A DNA stretch of 18,883 nucleotides, from NCBI GenBank assembly GCA_964236445.1, contig CAXSDR010000078.1, positions 1 through 18,883 of the forward strand, written 5' to 3'. Positions 5,367 through 12,791 of the stretch are shown piece after piece (the stretch's first letter is position 1; each line of letters begins with the position of its first letter). The notes beneath the pieces are model-generated. The model was not told the DNA's origin and searched no databases. It saw only the letters and a list, made by a program, of their open reading frames with translations. The position numbers were made by a program, and so were the translations under genes. The stretch is from CAXSDR01 sp964236445 (GTDB taxonomy: Bacteria > Actinomycetota > Actinomycetes > Motilibacterales > Motilibacteraceae).

Positions 5367-7283
5367 TCACGGAGTCGGGAACTCCGTGACGAAGCTCGGC
5401 ACGCCGATCGCAGCACTGGTGACGGGGTCACCGGTGTTGTTGATGACATGGTCGATCGTTCCGGCGGAGAGCTCGACCGTGAGCAGGTCGTGCATCTTGA
5501 CGCCGGGGGTGACCGGAACCTCGAAGCCGCGCGTCGCGTGGATCGTCGGGTCGACGTTGGTGAAGATATAGCTGCCGCCGCCCCACAGCTCGTGCGTCTT
5601 GACGTTGTCGGCCACCTTGTAGGCCGCGTAGCCGAGAACGCCGTCGTGCTGCCACGCCGCCTGGTTGGGCGCGTCGTAGGGCAGCTCGTTCTGGAAGAAG
5701 ATGGTCTTGCCCTTCTCGCCGTTCCAGATCACGTTGTACTTCTGGTAGTGCTCGACGAACAGGCCGGTCGCGGTGACGTTGTCGCCGTTCACGATGAGAC
5801 CGGTGTCGGACGTGTTGCTGGTCCAGCCCACACCCGCACCATGGTCGGCGCGCCATGACCAGACGTCATCGAGGATCACGTTGCTGCTGTTGACCTCGAG
5901 GGCGACGGTGGCCTTGCCTGCGCTGTGACCGCCGACGCGGAGGAACACGTCCTGCAGTGCGGTCGGCGTACTGGCGGAGCTGGGGCCGCCCTTGCTGGTG
6001 CCGATGCGCATCAGTGCCGGCGAGTTGACGACACCGGCGTCGAGCATGATGCCGGCGATGTCGACACCCTTGACGTTGGCGACGGTGATCGGCACGGAGC
6101 CATTGACCGCGTTCAGGGTTGCGATGCCGAGGCCCAAGACGATCGTGTTGGCGCGGCGCACCTGGAAGCCTTCATCGACGTCATAGACGCCCGGGGTGAA
6201 GAGCAGGTGTTTGCCGTTGGACAGCGCGCGATTGATCGTCGCGTCCGAGTCGGACGGCTTCGCGATCAGGAAGTCGCTGAGCGGGACGGCGTGACCAGGA
6301 GTCTGACCGTTGGCCCACGTCGTGCCCGAGCTGTTGCTCGCCGCATCGGGGACGAAGACGTTCCAGACCCCGGCAGCGTCGATGTAGAGGTAGGGCTTCT
6401 CACGGCTCGCCGGGTTTGTGGCGAGGGTGGTGTAGCGGTCCGCGGGGAACGACTGCGGCGGGGCGCCGACGACTCCGGCGAACACCTGGTTCCACACGCC
6501 GTTGGACCAGCCACCGATGGTGCTGTTGCGGAGGAAGAACTGCTGCTGCGAGCCGTTGATGAGGAACCCGGTCATCGAGTCGGCGATGAAACCACCGCTC
6601 GCATACTGCGGACCCGCGGTGCAGTAGTCCATGAACGTCATGTTGCCGCCGGTGACGTTGACCCGGCGCAGCGGGGAAGCCTGCGACACCGCCCAGAACT
6701 CAGCCGTGCCGCGGCAACCGTCGAGGCCGGCGCTCTGCACGTTGATCGTGAGGTTGGACATCGAGCGCCAGAAGTTGTCCAGTGCGAGGCAGTTGGACGG
6801 GTTGCCGTTCGCGTCGGTCTCGAGGCAGCGGTTGTAGACGTCGATGTGACCGTTGATGACCACGTCCTTCGGCGACTGGCCCAGGCCGGCGACCTCGGTG
6901 TAGTAGCCGACCTGGAAGATCAGCGGGTGCTCGGCGGTGCCGTAGGTGCCCGGCTTGAAGAGCAGGGCGTAGCGCCCGGTGCCCATCTCGGAGTCGATCT
7001 GCTCGTTCTTGACCGCGTCGACGGTGGCCTGGATGTCGGCGATCGGCATGCTCGGGTCGAAAATCTTGACGTTCGGACCGAGGTCGGGCTGGCCGGCCAC
7101 CGGCGGCGTGAGCGCAGCGACCTGCGAGCTGCCTGCGTCGGCGGCGGGAGCGGCGGCGGCAAAACCCGCGGTGCCGAGCGCCGTGGCCATCGCGGCGACA
7201 AAGAGCATGGAGCCGCGGACGGCTCGACGCGTGGAGCACTTCCCATGTGCGGGAGCGCTCTCTTGTTGCAAGGGTGTGAGCAT
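5367..7283 (-). CDS. Secreted GH55-type exo-beta-1,3-glucanase (laminarinase)
   Basis: Reading from ATG 7283 gives 638 residues. AGGAGG lies 12 bases upstream; an ATG at 7325 is in frame but precedes this site. The N-terminus has a TRRAVRG motif (18-24, possible Tat signal), a hydrophobic run (26-46) and an Ala-rich cleavage region near 46-50. The rest is rich in short Asn/Gly beta turns (TINVQSAG, GFLINGSQ, VILDDVWSWRADHG), fitting the twin right-handed beta-helix of GH55. Two glutamates in VEHYQKY and FFQNELPYD (about 511 and 533) are 22 residues apart. From memory this equals the spacing of the catalytic-site glutamates in the characterised Streptomyces GH55 laminarinase. Databases often mislabel the family 'adenylyl cyclase' or 'coagulation factor 5/8'. 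No binding module follows. The substrate is probably beta-1,3-glucan of fungal or algal walls. Confidence 0.82.
   Translation of the reverse strand: MLTPLQQESAPAHGKCSTRRAVRGSMLFVAAMATALGTAGFAAAAPAADAGSSQVAALTPPVAGQPDLGPNVKIFDPSMPIADIQATVDAVKNEQIDSEMGTGRYALLFKPGTYGTAEHPLIFQVGYYTEVAGLGQSPKDVVINGHIDVYNRCLETDANGNPSNCLALDNFWRSMSNLTINVQSAGLDGCRGTAEFWAVSQASPLRRVNVTGGNMTFMDYCTAGPQYASGGFIADSMTGFLINGSQQQFFLRNSTIGGWSNGVWNQVFAGVVGAPPQSFPADRYTTLATNPASREKPYLYIDAAGVWNVFVPDAASNSSGTTWANGQTPGHAVPLSDFLIAKPSDSDATINRALSNGKHLLFTPGVYDVDEGFQVRRANTIVLGLGIATLNAVNGSVPITVANVKGVDIAGIMLDAGVVNSPALMRIGTSKGGPSSASTPTALQDVFLRVGGHSAGKATVALEVNSSNVILDDVWSWRADHGAGVGWTSNTSDTGLIVNGDNVTATGLFVEHYQKYNVIWNGEKGKTIFFQNELPYDAPNQAAWQHDGVLGYAAYKVADNVKTHELWGGGSYIFTNVDPTIHATRGFEVPVTPGVKMHDLLTVELSAGTIDHVINNTGDPVTSAAIGVPSFVTEFPTP
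7250..7263. promoter_or_regulatory. Degenerate CebR-like box at the start of the GH55 gene
   Basis: The plus-strand sequence CGGGAGCGCTCTCT matches 11 of 14 positions of the CebR/CelR box TGGGAGCGCTCCCA and keeps the GGGAGCGCTC core. It falls within codons 7-12 of the GH55 gene as started at 7283, roughly 100 bases downstream of the predicted transcription start. Roadblock repression from such a place is possible; a chance match within coding sequence is also possible. Confidence 0.35.
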
Positions 7284-7327
7284 GAGCTGGCAGTACCTCC
7301 TGTGAGTCGGGACGACGCGCTGCACCC

Positions 7328-7344
7328 CTGACGTCGTTCGTCAG
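7328..7344. promoter_or_regulatory. Inverted repeat in the GH55 leader
   Basis: CTGACG and CGTCAG arms (6 bp each) are separated by five bases. The repeat sits between the predicted promoter (7372-7400) and the GH55 start codon, so it would be transcribed. It could be an operator or a small leader hairpin. It does not resemble a LacI-type box. Confidence 0.3.
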
Positions 7345-7371
7345 CGGCATACCCGAGTCCGTAGGCTCGTT

Positions 7372-7400
7372 GTTCTACCGGGCGCGAGCGTGAGCGTCAA
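7372..7400 (-). promoter_or_regulatory. Sigma70-type promoter of the GH55 gene
   Basis: On the minus strand, TTGACG (7395-7400) is followed by a 17-bp spacer and TAGAAC (7372-7377), a strong match to housekeeping promoters. The expected start near 7365 leaves a leader of about 80 bases before ATG 7283. Confidence 0.6.
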
Positions 7401-7482
7401 CGATTCCGCAGTGAATCGACGGGGTTTCGCAGCCTTGGCGCCATCAGGTGACGCTGTGTCTAATCGCGTACGCGGAGCGCGC

Positions 7483-8328
7483 TCACACGGGTGTCGCTCG
7501 CAGATCTCGGGGCCGAGTCCTCGACATCTCAGGTCGTCGGGCCGGAGTCCAGACGTACGCCGTGGCAGTGGTGATCTGTCGGAAGCCGAGACGTTGCAGG
7601 ATGGGGCGGCTCTCCTCGCTCGCGTCCACCTGCAGGTAGGTGACTCCCATGCCGACGGCGAGTCGGGCGCGCTGGCGCACCAGCGTTCGGTAGATGCCCC
7701 GTCCACGCCACGCGGCGCGAGTCGATCCGCCCCAGAGGCCCGCGAACTCGGTGTCGACCTTGTGGACCAGCCAGGCGGCGCACACAGCGTGCTCGCCTTC
7801 TTCGGCCAGGAGCACCGAGACGTCCTGCGGACTGGCGTGCAGGCGCGCCGCGAGGTCGCCGGCCACCCAGGACCAGTTCTCGCCCCAGACCTCCGACAGC
7901 AGCTCGCCGATCCGCCGTAGGTCGGCTGATGCACTCACGCATCGCACGACGACGTCGTCCGGCAGGTCGGCGCTGATGTCTGCCACGTCACGCGCCGCAG
8001 CGACGAGCACGGTCTCTTGTTCCTCGGCGACGAAGCCCGCCGAGGTCAGCCTGTGACCTATGTCGAAGGGCAGGTCGTGGCCTCGGGTCTTCCACTCCAC
8101 AGCCTCACCGCGGGCGGCGAAGAAGTCGCGCTGTCGGGCGATCACGTCGTCGAGCTCACCTGCGTGTGCGCCGAGGTCGCGCGGCGCGCTCACAAACCCG
8201 CGGTGCTGGCCGACGGTTCTCGTCACCGGACCGTCGCGCTCGACCCACACACCCGCAGGCAGCATCGCGGTCGTGGGCATGCGCATCTGAGCGTCGTACG
8301 CCGCGAGGAGCTCAGTCGTCGACACCAT
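7483..8328 (-). CDS. GNAT-family N-acetyltransferase
   Basis: The gene encodes 281 residues from ATG 8328. The C-terminal half (about 125-265) is a GNAT domain: the acetyl-CoA pyrophosphate-binding motif is seen as TRAAWRGRGIYRTLV (203-217), followed by LQVDASEESRPILQRLGF, the usual beta5-alpha4 segment. The N-terminal 120 residues are less typical and may form a second, degenerate GNAT-like lobe. The substrate is unknown. Its first 17 bases overlap the 3' end of the other GNAT gene upstream, so the two are probably translated together. An open frame continues further upstream but overlaps that gene and carries no family signal. Confidence 0.82.
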   Translation of the reverse strand: MVSTTELLAAYDAQMRMPTTAMLPAGVWVERDGPVTRTVGQHRGFVSAPRDLGAHAGELDDVIARQRDFFAARGEAVEWKTRGHDLPFDIGHRLTSAGFVAEEQETVLVAAARDVADISADLPDDVVVRCVSASADLRRIGELLSEVWGENWSWVAGDLAARLHASPQDVSVLLAEEGEHAVCAAWLVHKVDTEFAGLWGGSTRAAWRGRGIYRTLVRQRARLAVGMGVTYLQVDASEESRPILQRLGFRQITTATAYVWTPARRPEMSRTRPRDLRATPV

Positions 8329-8923
8329 GAAGCGCGATGGTAGCGGCGCCGAGATCCCCGCGAACCCGTGCATGCAGGTGCATGTCGTGCCACCCGTCGG
8401 CGTGCAGGCCCTGCTGTCGCTTCGTGCCCTCGGCGACATAACCCGCTTTCTCGGCAACGCGGCACGACGCGGTGTTCAGCGTCGAATGGGCCAGTTCGAG
8501 ACGTTGCAGACCGACCTCGCCGAAGCACCAGCTCTCGAGCACCACCAGTGCCCGAGCGGCGACCGCGGAACCGCGAGCAGCCGGCAGCACCCAGTAGGCC
8601 ACCTCGCCGCAACCCTCCGCGAGATCGAGGGAGCGCAGGCCGATCCGACCGACCACCGCACCGTCGGCGGCAATTGCCCACTCCGCGCCGACCGCGTGCG
8701 CCCAGCGGTGCGACCGTTCCGCGAGCCAGTCCAGCGCTTCGTCGAGCTGCGTCATCGAGCGCACGTGCCAGCGTTGAATGGCCGGGTCGGCGTACGCCTC
8801 GACGAGGACGGGCGCGTCGGCCCGATCCCATGGACGCAGTGTCAGTCGGTGTCCGACGAGCGTCGGCTGCGGTCGGCTCGTGAGCCTGCCCGCGGGCACG
8901 GCGGGGGGAACCAGCATCGGCAT
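8312..8923 (-). CDS. GNAT-family N-acetyltransferase, RimJ/RimL type
   Basis: The gene encodes 203 residues. Residues about 21-190 follow the RimJ/RimL-type pattern: GHRLTLRPWDRADAPVL (24-40), WAIAADGAVVGRIGLRSLD, GEVAYWVLPAARGSAVAARAL (106-126; acetyl-CoA binding, with a shortened R-G-x-A loop) and LELAHSTLNTASCRVAEKAGYVAEG. Family members acetylate protein N-termini, antibiotics or small amines, and the substrate cannot be read from sequence. The start could be Met1 or Met3; no clear Shine-Dalgarno is present. It is first of an overlapping pair with the GNAT gene that follows. Confidence 0.87.
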   Translation of the reverse strand: MPMLVPPAVPAGRLTSRPQPTLVGHRLTLRPWDRADAPVLVEAYADPAIQRWHVRSMTQLDEALDWLAERSHRWAHAVGAEWAIAADGAVVGRIGLRSLDLAEGCGEVAYWVLPAARGSAVAARALVVLESWCFGEVGLQRLELAHSTLNTASCRVAEKAGYVAEGTKRQQGLHADGWHDMHLHARVRGDLGAATIALHGVDD

Positions 8924-9325
8924 GCGGTCAGGATGCCCGAAGGTGCACCGAACTGCCGACCGCGCTGACGTTCATCGGCACGGCGACGACGTTGCTGCGC
9001 CGGGCACGGCATGACGCGTCCTCACCGACCCCCGACTTCCTGCGGCTGCGATGCCCCGCCACGCCGGCGCTGTCTCCACCACTGGACGATCGCCGCAACC
9101 TCGACGCTACGGGCGGCGCGGGGTCTTCACGGAAGCACACGCTAGAGCAGTACCTGACATCCGAACTGACAAGCGGTTTGATCACGTTGACTCTGTTCTC
9201 GCCCTGCGCAGGGAGGGAGGAAGCGCTGGCGAAGGTGTCCCGACTCAGCCTGACGCACAGGCATGAGCGGTCGTTCGGTAGCTGTTCACTAGTCCGGCTT
9301 GCTGCCGACCGCACGAGGAAGTCCG
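8924..9325. other. 402-bp stretch without a recognisable gene
   Basis: Several short frames are open here on both strands, but none gives a family-like protein, a consistent codon bias or a good start site. The part around 9100-9330 looks less G+C rich than its neighbours. It probably holds the promoter of the GNAT gene at 8923 (minus) and otherwise looks like non-coding or decayed sequence. No tRNA-like fold or repeat was seen. Confidence 0.5.
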
Positions 9326-9799
9326 TCAGTGAATCTGGTCGCCGTTGCGTCTGATGTTCGACGGGCATGCCAGGATGACGTCGACTCCGTTCTCGTGGTC
9401 GCGCTCATGGACGAAGCCGTGGCGGGCGTATAGGCGCAATGCCGCGCTTCCGCGTACCGCGAGCAAGCGCACTGGCCGCGGGTCATCCCGCCGATCCAGA
9501 AGGTCCTGTAGGACGGCGGAGCCGAGGCCGCGCCCCTGATGCTTCGGTAGCACGTAGAAGTGCTGAAGCCACTCCTCGTCCTTGCTGGGGCGCAAGGCGA
9601 CACTTCCGACGCGTTGTCCTGCCACAAGGACCACCCACGTGCTTGCAGGCGCCAGTTCCTCGAGCAGTCGGCGCCGTGAGCGCTCCGGGTCCCACCGGCC
9701 CAGGCGCTCAAGGTCGGGCCGCATGGCCGCCTCCTTGAGCGCCAGCAGCCACTCGGTGTCCCGTGAGGTCATCGCGCTCAGCGACCAAGGCGGGACCAC
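9326..9799 (-). CDS. GNAT-family N-acetyltransferase
   Basis: The gene encodes 157 residues from GTG 9799; the alternative ATG at 9772 would cut nine residues from the first beta strand. The sequence reads WSLSAMTSRDTEWLLALKE, RPDLERLGRWDPE, then the acetyl-CoA motif LPKHQGRGLGSAVL and AALRLYARHGFVHE. This is a complete compact GNAT of the usual size. The RPDLERLGRWD stretch is shared by a group of actinobacterial GNATs of unknown substrate. TACGAT lies eight bases before the GTG and no Shine-Dalgarno is seen, so the transcript may be nearly leaderless. The frame is open far upstream, but that part overlaps a gene remnant and is not GNAT-like. Confidence 0.85.
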   Translation of the reverse strand: MVPPWSLSAMTSRDTEWLLALKEAAMRPDLERLGRWDPERSRRRLLEELAPASTWVVLVAGQRVGSVALRPSKDEEWLQHFYVLPKHQGRGLGSAVLQDLLDRRDDPRPVRLLAVRGSAALRLYARHGFVHERDHENGVDVILACPSNIRRNGDQIH

Positions 9800-9956
9800 G
9801 GGTTCGGATCGTACAAGATCGCATACGAGCGATGCGAAGCCACCATGACCCAGCATCTCGCTGTCCCGGTGAGGGATGGCCGATCCGAAAGCGACAGAAC
9901 GATCGTGGACCGGTGCGAGTCGTCGGTAGCCCACCGATCCGCGACGGAGGCCGTGG

Positions 9957-10225
9957 CCCGGCAGGCACTGGGGTGGCGAGCGTTTCGACCTCGCGGCAGT
10001 CGTGCTGCCAGCGTGCGTAGACCTCGACTCCGGCTTGTTGGGCAGCGTCTTTGAGTCGGCGCTGGCTCTGCGACCGGTCACCGGTGGTCCGGACACGGTG
10101 CACGGCGTTGAGGACGCGGCCGGCTGGACCGGTGAGCGCGTCACCGACGGAGCCGACCTTGCGGGCGACGCGGCCAGCAACACCGTCGATGGCGTCGAAG
10201 ACACCGAGGTCTCCATCTCGTTCAC
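9957..10225 (-). pseudogene. Frameshifted remnant of an unidentified small gene
   Basis: Two frames together read like one natural protein. GTG 10225 gives MNEMETSV, and from about 10200 a second frame gives FDAIDGVAGRVARKVGSVGD, then LTGPAGRVLNAVHRVR, RRLKDAAQQAGVEVYARWQ and CREVETLATPVPAG. The second frame has a TGA at 10227-10229 and no start codon for its first 41 codons, so it cannot begin by itself there; an indel near 10200 would join the two. Beyond about 9957 the protein loses natural character and runs toward the GNAT gene, so the 3' end may also be lost. The family is unknown. A sequencing error is an alternative to a real frameshift. The 523 bp between 9799 and 10323 hold no other intact gene. 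Confidence 0.35.
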
Positions 10226-10282
10226 GTCAGCTCGTACGCACTCGCAGGTGAGAACGGCCGACGTCTTGGCGCAGACGAGGAC

Positions 10283-10307
10283 AGGTAGCCAGACTTCCTA
10301 GGTAGCC
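10283..10307 (+). promoter_or_regulatory. Direct repeat AGGTAGCC overlapping the padR promoter
   Basis: AGGTAGCC occurs at 10283-10290 and again at 10300-10307, 17 bases apart start to start. The second copy ends just before the TACGAT -10 candidate (10309-10314) and the first overlaps the expected -35 position. The repeat could be an autoregulatory operator of the PadR protein, although PadR sites are more often inverted repeats. Confidence 0.35.
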
Positions 10308-10308
10308 G

Positions 10309-10314
10309 TACGAT
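10309..10314 (+). promoter_or_regulatory. -10 box TACGAT for the PadR-HAAS operon
   Basis: TACGAT ends eight bases before the ATG at 10323, and no Shine-Dalgarno is seen, so the mRNA would be leaderless or nearly so. The same hexamer and spacing precede the GTG at 9799. Confidence 0.4.
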
Positions 10315-10322
10315 CTAGTGCC

Positions 10323-10700
10323 ATGGATGGAAGGTGGCCTGCCGAATGGTTGCGAGGAGTGCTCGAGCTGTGCGTGCTCGCGGTCGTCGCTGACGGTCCG
10401 ACCTACGGCTACGCCATTGCGCAGCGGCTCGAGGCCGCGGGGCTCGGGACGGTGAAGGGAGGCACGTTGTACCCGCTCCTTGCGCGTCTGGAGAGGGACG
10501 GGCTCGTGAGCGGCAATTGGCACGCGGGTGACGGTGGGCCGGGGCGCAAGTACGTGGAGTTGACCTCTGCCGGTGCGAAAGAACTGATAACGCGCAGCAA
10601 GCAGTGGAGTGCATTTTCGGTGACAACACAGGCACTCGTCCCGGTAGTGGACGCCGCCGCGACATGGAAGGAACAGGATGAGAAGGCGACTGCTGGATGA
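10323..10700 (+). CDS. PadR-family transcriptional regulator
   Basis: The gene encodes 125 residues. The winged-helix domain (about 8-90) has the family-defining GPTYGYAIAQRLE (25-37), VKGGTLYPLLARLERDGLV (44-62) and GPGRKYVELTSAG (72-84) elements: recognition helix, wing and following helix. The C-terminal helix after residue 90 is short, as in PadR subfamily 2, and would serve dimerisation. The protein probably represses its own promoter and the downstream membrane-protein gene, whose start lies inside its last codons (23-base overlap). This PadR plus HAAS-protein pairing is common in Gram-positive bacteria and often responds to membrane or drug stress; the inducer here is unknown. Confidence 0.94.
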   Translation: MDGRWPAEWLRGVLELCVLAVVADGPTYGYAIAQRLEAAGLGTVKGGTLYPLLARLERDGLVSGNWHAGDGGPGRKYVELTSAGAKELITRSKQWSAFSVTTQALVPVVDAAATWKEQDEKATAG

Positions 10701-11343
10701 ATGGCGCGACGCGCTGCTGCTCGAGTTGCGCGTTCGGGGGGTGCCGGGCGATCGCATCGGCGCCGCCCTCGCTGAAATTGACGCACACTGCGCGGACAGC
10801 GGCGAGACGCCGGTCGAGGCGTTCGGTCCTCCACGGGCCTATGCGCAAGCGTTGATCTCGGTGACGAACACTCCGACTGGGCGAAGGACTGCGGTTGCAG
10901 CCGCGGGCGCAGTAGGGACGATGGGCGGTGTCTTATGTTTGTTGTCCGGCGCCTTCGGTCTCGCTCATCACACGCCCGCAACAATTGCCGCGGGCGACGT
11001 CGTCATGTTCGCGGCGCTCATCTTCCTCGCGTCGATCTCGCCAGCGTTGCTGCCGTCTCTGCGGCGTCCGGTGGTGGCCGTGCCGTTCTTCGTCTTGTGG
11101 CTCGGGGCAACGTCGGCACCGAGTATCTGGCAGAGCACCGTCGCCCACCTCCCGGCGTCGCCACTCTTCGCCGGTGGGCTCCTGCTGCTGCTTGCCGTAC
11201 GACTGGGTATCCGCGCCGACCATGTGCGTGACCCGCGCACCGGGCACGAAACGTTCCCCCTACCGCGGCTTGCGGCTTGGTGGTTCGAGATGTTGCTGGC
11301 GGTGGCACTGCTTTTCGTCGTCGTGCTGCCGGTCACGCGCTGA
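10678..11343 (+). CDS. HAAS-type membrane protein, PadR partner
   Basis: The gene encodes 221 residues. Residues 1-60 form a small helical domain (RRLLDEWRDALLLELRVRG, AALAEIDAHCADSGETPVEAFGPP, AYAQAL) matching the HAAS domain found next to PadR regulators; its E-x-F-G-x-P turn is typical. About five membrane helices follow (near 72-95, 104-124, 132-150, 162-177 and 200-220). The HAAS domain is thought to signal between the membrane and the partner regulator. The start ATG 10678 lies inside padR and is preceded by AAGGA, supporting coupled expression. The membrane part has no recognised transport motif. Confidence 0.82.
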   Translation: MRRRLLDEWRDALLLELRVRGVPGDRIGAALAEIDAHCADSGETPVEAFGPPRAYAQALISVTNTPTGRRTAVAAAGAVGTMGGVLCLLSGAFGLAHHTPATIAAGDVVMFAALIFLASISPALLPSLRRPVVAVPFFVLWLGATSAPSIWQSTVAHLPASPLFAGGLLLLLAVRLGIRADHVRDPRTGHETFPLPRLAAWWFEMLLAVALLFVVVLPVTR

Positions 11344-11524
11344 AAGCGCCGCAGGGGAGCAGCTGCGTGCCGATGCTCCATCGAGGACCCAGCCCAAGCA
11401 CACGGACTCGCACAAAGGCAAGCGAAAGGGAGCTCAGGTTGGGTCAGCTCAGTGAACCGCCCGGCATGTCCGGAGACTCACGGTGCAACGTGAAGGCTGT
11501 GGCGACCGGACCGGGTAGGACCTA

Positions 11525-11528
11525 GCGT
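11525..11528 (+). promoter_or_regulatory. Part of leaderless -10 TAGCGT before the methyltransferase gene
   Basis: The hexamer TAGCGT (about 11523-11528) is followed by GCTCAG and then the GTG at 11535. Six bases between a TANNNT box and the start codon is the leaderless spacing. No Shine-Dalgarno is present. Confidence 0.45.
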
Positions 11529-11534
11529 GCTCAG

Positions 11535-12194
11535 GTGACCGAGCCGAGCTCCACCCGCCGCAGCTATGACGCCGTCGCCGAGCGCTATGCCGCCGAGCTG
11601 AACAACGAGCTCGACCGCAAGCCGATCGACCGAGCACTGCTCGGCGCCCTCGTCGACCTCACCAGCGAGGGAGTTGTCGCCGACCTCGGCGCGGGCCCCG
11701 GGCAGGTGGGGGCATATGTCGCGAGCCTCGGCAGACAGGTGATCGCGCTCGACCTGTCGCCCGAGATGTGCGCTGTCGCGCGCCGCATCAACGCACTTCC
11801 CGCTGCCGCCGCGGACCTGACCGCACTTGCCCTCGCCGGCGAATCACTCGCCGCGATCACCTGTTTCTACGCCGTCATCCATCTCGACGGGCCGGCGCGG
11901 GAACGGGCGTACGCAGAGTTTGCCAGGGTGCTGCGGCAGGGCGGACATGCGCTGCTCGCGTTCCACACCGCCGACGCACACACCGGCAGTGGCTGTTCGC
12001 GAGACCTCGACGAGCTGATGGGTGAGACCGTCGACCTGACATTCCGCTTCCTGGATCCCGACGAGGAGATGCGGCTGCTGCGGGCCGCTGGCCTCGTGCT
12101 GGTCGCCCGCCTGGATCGCGCGCCTCACGAGGGGGTGGAGCACGCGAGCCAGCGCACCTACCTCCTCGTGCGCAAGCTGATGCAACCGCGCTGA
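11535..12194 (+). CDS. Class I SAM-dependent methyltransferase
   Basis: The gene encodes 219 residues from GTG 11535. SAM-binding motif I is VADLGAGPGQVG (48-59) and the acidic motif II loop is ALDLSPEM (71-78). The remaining Rossmann elements are seen as LAAITCFYAVIHLD (105-118) and FARVLRQGGHALLAFH. The N-terminal SYDAVAERYAAEL helix is typical of small-molecule or ubiquinone/UbiE-like methyltransferases. The substrate is unknown. TAGCGT ends six bases before the GTG, a leaderless arrangement. It stands alone, 191 bp after the HAAS gene and 72 bp before the sigma-factor gene. Confidence 0.9.
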   Translation: MTEPSSTRRSYDAVAERYAAELNNELDRKPIDRALLGALVDLTSEGVVADLGAGPGQVGAYVASLGRQVIALDLSPEMCAVARRINALPAAAADLTALALAGESLAAITCFYAVIHLDGPARERAYAEFARVLRQGGHALLAFHTADAHTGSGCSRDLDELMGETVDLTFRFLDPDEEMRLLRAAGLVLVARLDRAPHEGVEHASQRTYLLVRKLMQPR

Positions 12195-12211
12195 CCTCCC
12201 AGCGGTGTATC

Positions 12212-12249
12212 CCTGCGACGGGTGTCCAGATGAGGTGCGCTGTCGCAGG
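12212..12249. promoter_or_regulatory. Inverted repeat ahead of the ECF sigma-factor gene
   Basis: CCTGCGAC (12212-12219) and GTCGCAGG (12242-12249) are perfect 8-bp inverted arms 22 bases apart, in the 72-bp gap before the TTG start at 12267. They could bind a dimeric regulator or fold in the leader. The sigma factor's own promoter is not obvious. Confidence 0.35.
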
Positions 12250-12266
12250 ACGACGGGGGGCTGGAG

Positions 12267-12791
12267 TTGACTGAACCGCTCGGGTTCGACGCGTTCTATG
12301 CGGCGAGCTCCCGACGGCTGGTGCACGCGGTCTATGCGATGACAGGCGATCTGGCCGAGGCGCAGGACTGCGTGCAGGAGGCGTACGAACGTGCCTGGCT
12401 GCGCTGGCGGACCGTCGCGTCCTACGACGACCCCGAGGCGTGGGTGCGCACCGTGGCGATGCGCCGGGCGATCAGCCGGTGGCGCAAGACGCGCAACAGC
12501 ATCGCTGCACTCGTCAAGCACAGCGAGGACAAGGTGGTCACGGCGCCGTCGGAGGACAACGTCGCACTCGTCGCTGCACTGCGGCAGATTCCCGACGCAC
12601 AGCGTCGGGCGGTCGTCCTGCACCACCTGTGCGGGATGTCCGTCGCCGACGTGGCCCGTGAGACCGAGGCACCTGTCGGCACCGTCAAGGCGCGACTCTC
12701 GCGAGGACGCGCCGCGCTCGCGCTCCTCCTCGACGACGAGCCCCTCGATGCATGCAACGACGACGCCGACCCGGAGGTATCTCGTGCGTGA
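12267..12791 (+). CDS. ECF sigma factor, SigE-like family
   Basis: The gene encodes 174 residues from TTG 12267, with a run of six G bases six bases upstream. Region 2 (about 7-75) shows FDAFYAASSRRLVHAVYAMT, DCVQEAYERAWLRWR (core binding and -10 recognition) and DPEAWVRTVAMRRAISRWRK. Region 4 (about 104-155) has IPDAQRRAVVLHHLCG and MSVADVARETEAPVGTVK, the -35-binding helix-turn-helix. It would direct RNA polymerase to a small regulon, probably including itself. Its end overlaps by eight bases a membrane-anchored protein gene, the classic place for an anti-sigma factor. An Asp-rich tail (156-170) follows region 4. Confidence 0.93.
   Translation: MTEPLGFDAFYAASSRRLVHAVYAMTGDLAEAQDCVQEAYERAWLRWRTVASYDDPEAWVRTVAMRRAISRWRKTRNSIAALVKHSEDKVVTAPSEDNVALVAALRQIPDAQRRAVVLHHLCGMSVADVARETEAPVGTVKARLSRGRAALALLLDDEPLDACNDDADPEVSRA

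Noticed and set aside
5925..7331. Long open frame (468 codons) antisense to the GH55 gene
   Set aside because: It lies opposite a well-recognised secreted enzyme, has no family motif, and its composition (Arg, Asp, Val, His-rich) is what high-G+C antisense frames give.
8928..9368. Possible 146-residue minus-strand protein in the gap after the GNAT gene
   Set aside because: Ser/Arg-rich without any family resemblance, no good start site, and it overlaps the end of another gene.
7483..9799. Three neighbouring GNAT genes as a toxin-antitoxin array
   Set aside because: None has a DUF1778 or other RHH antitoxin next to it, and the proteins are larger than, or unlike, TacT-type toxins.
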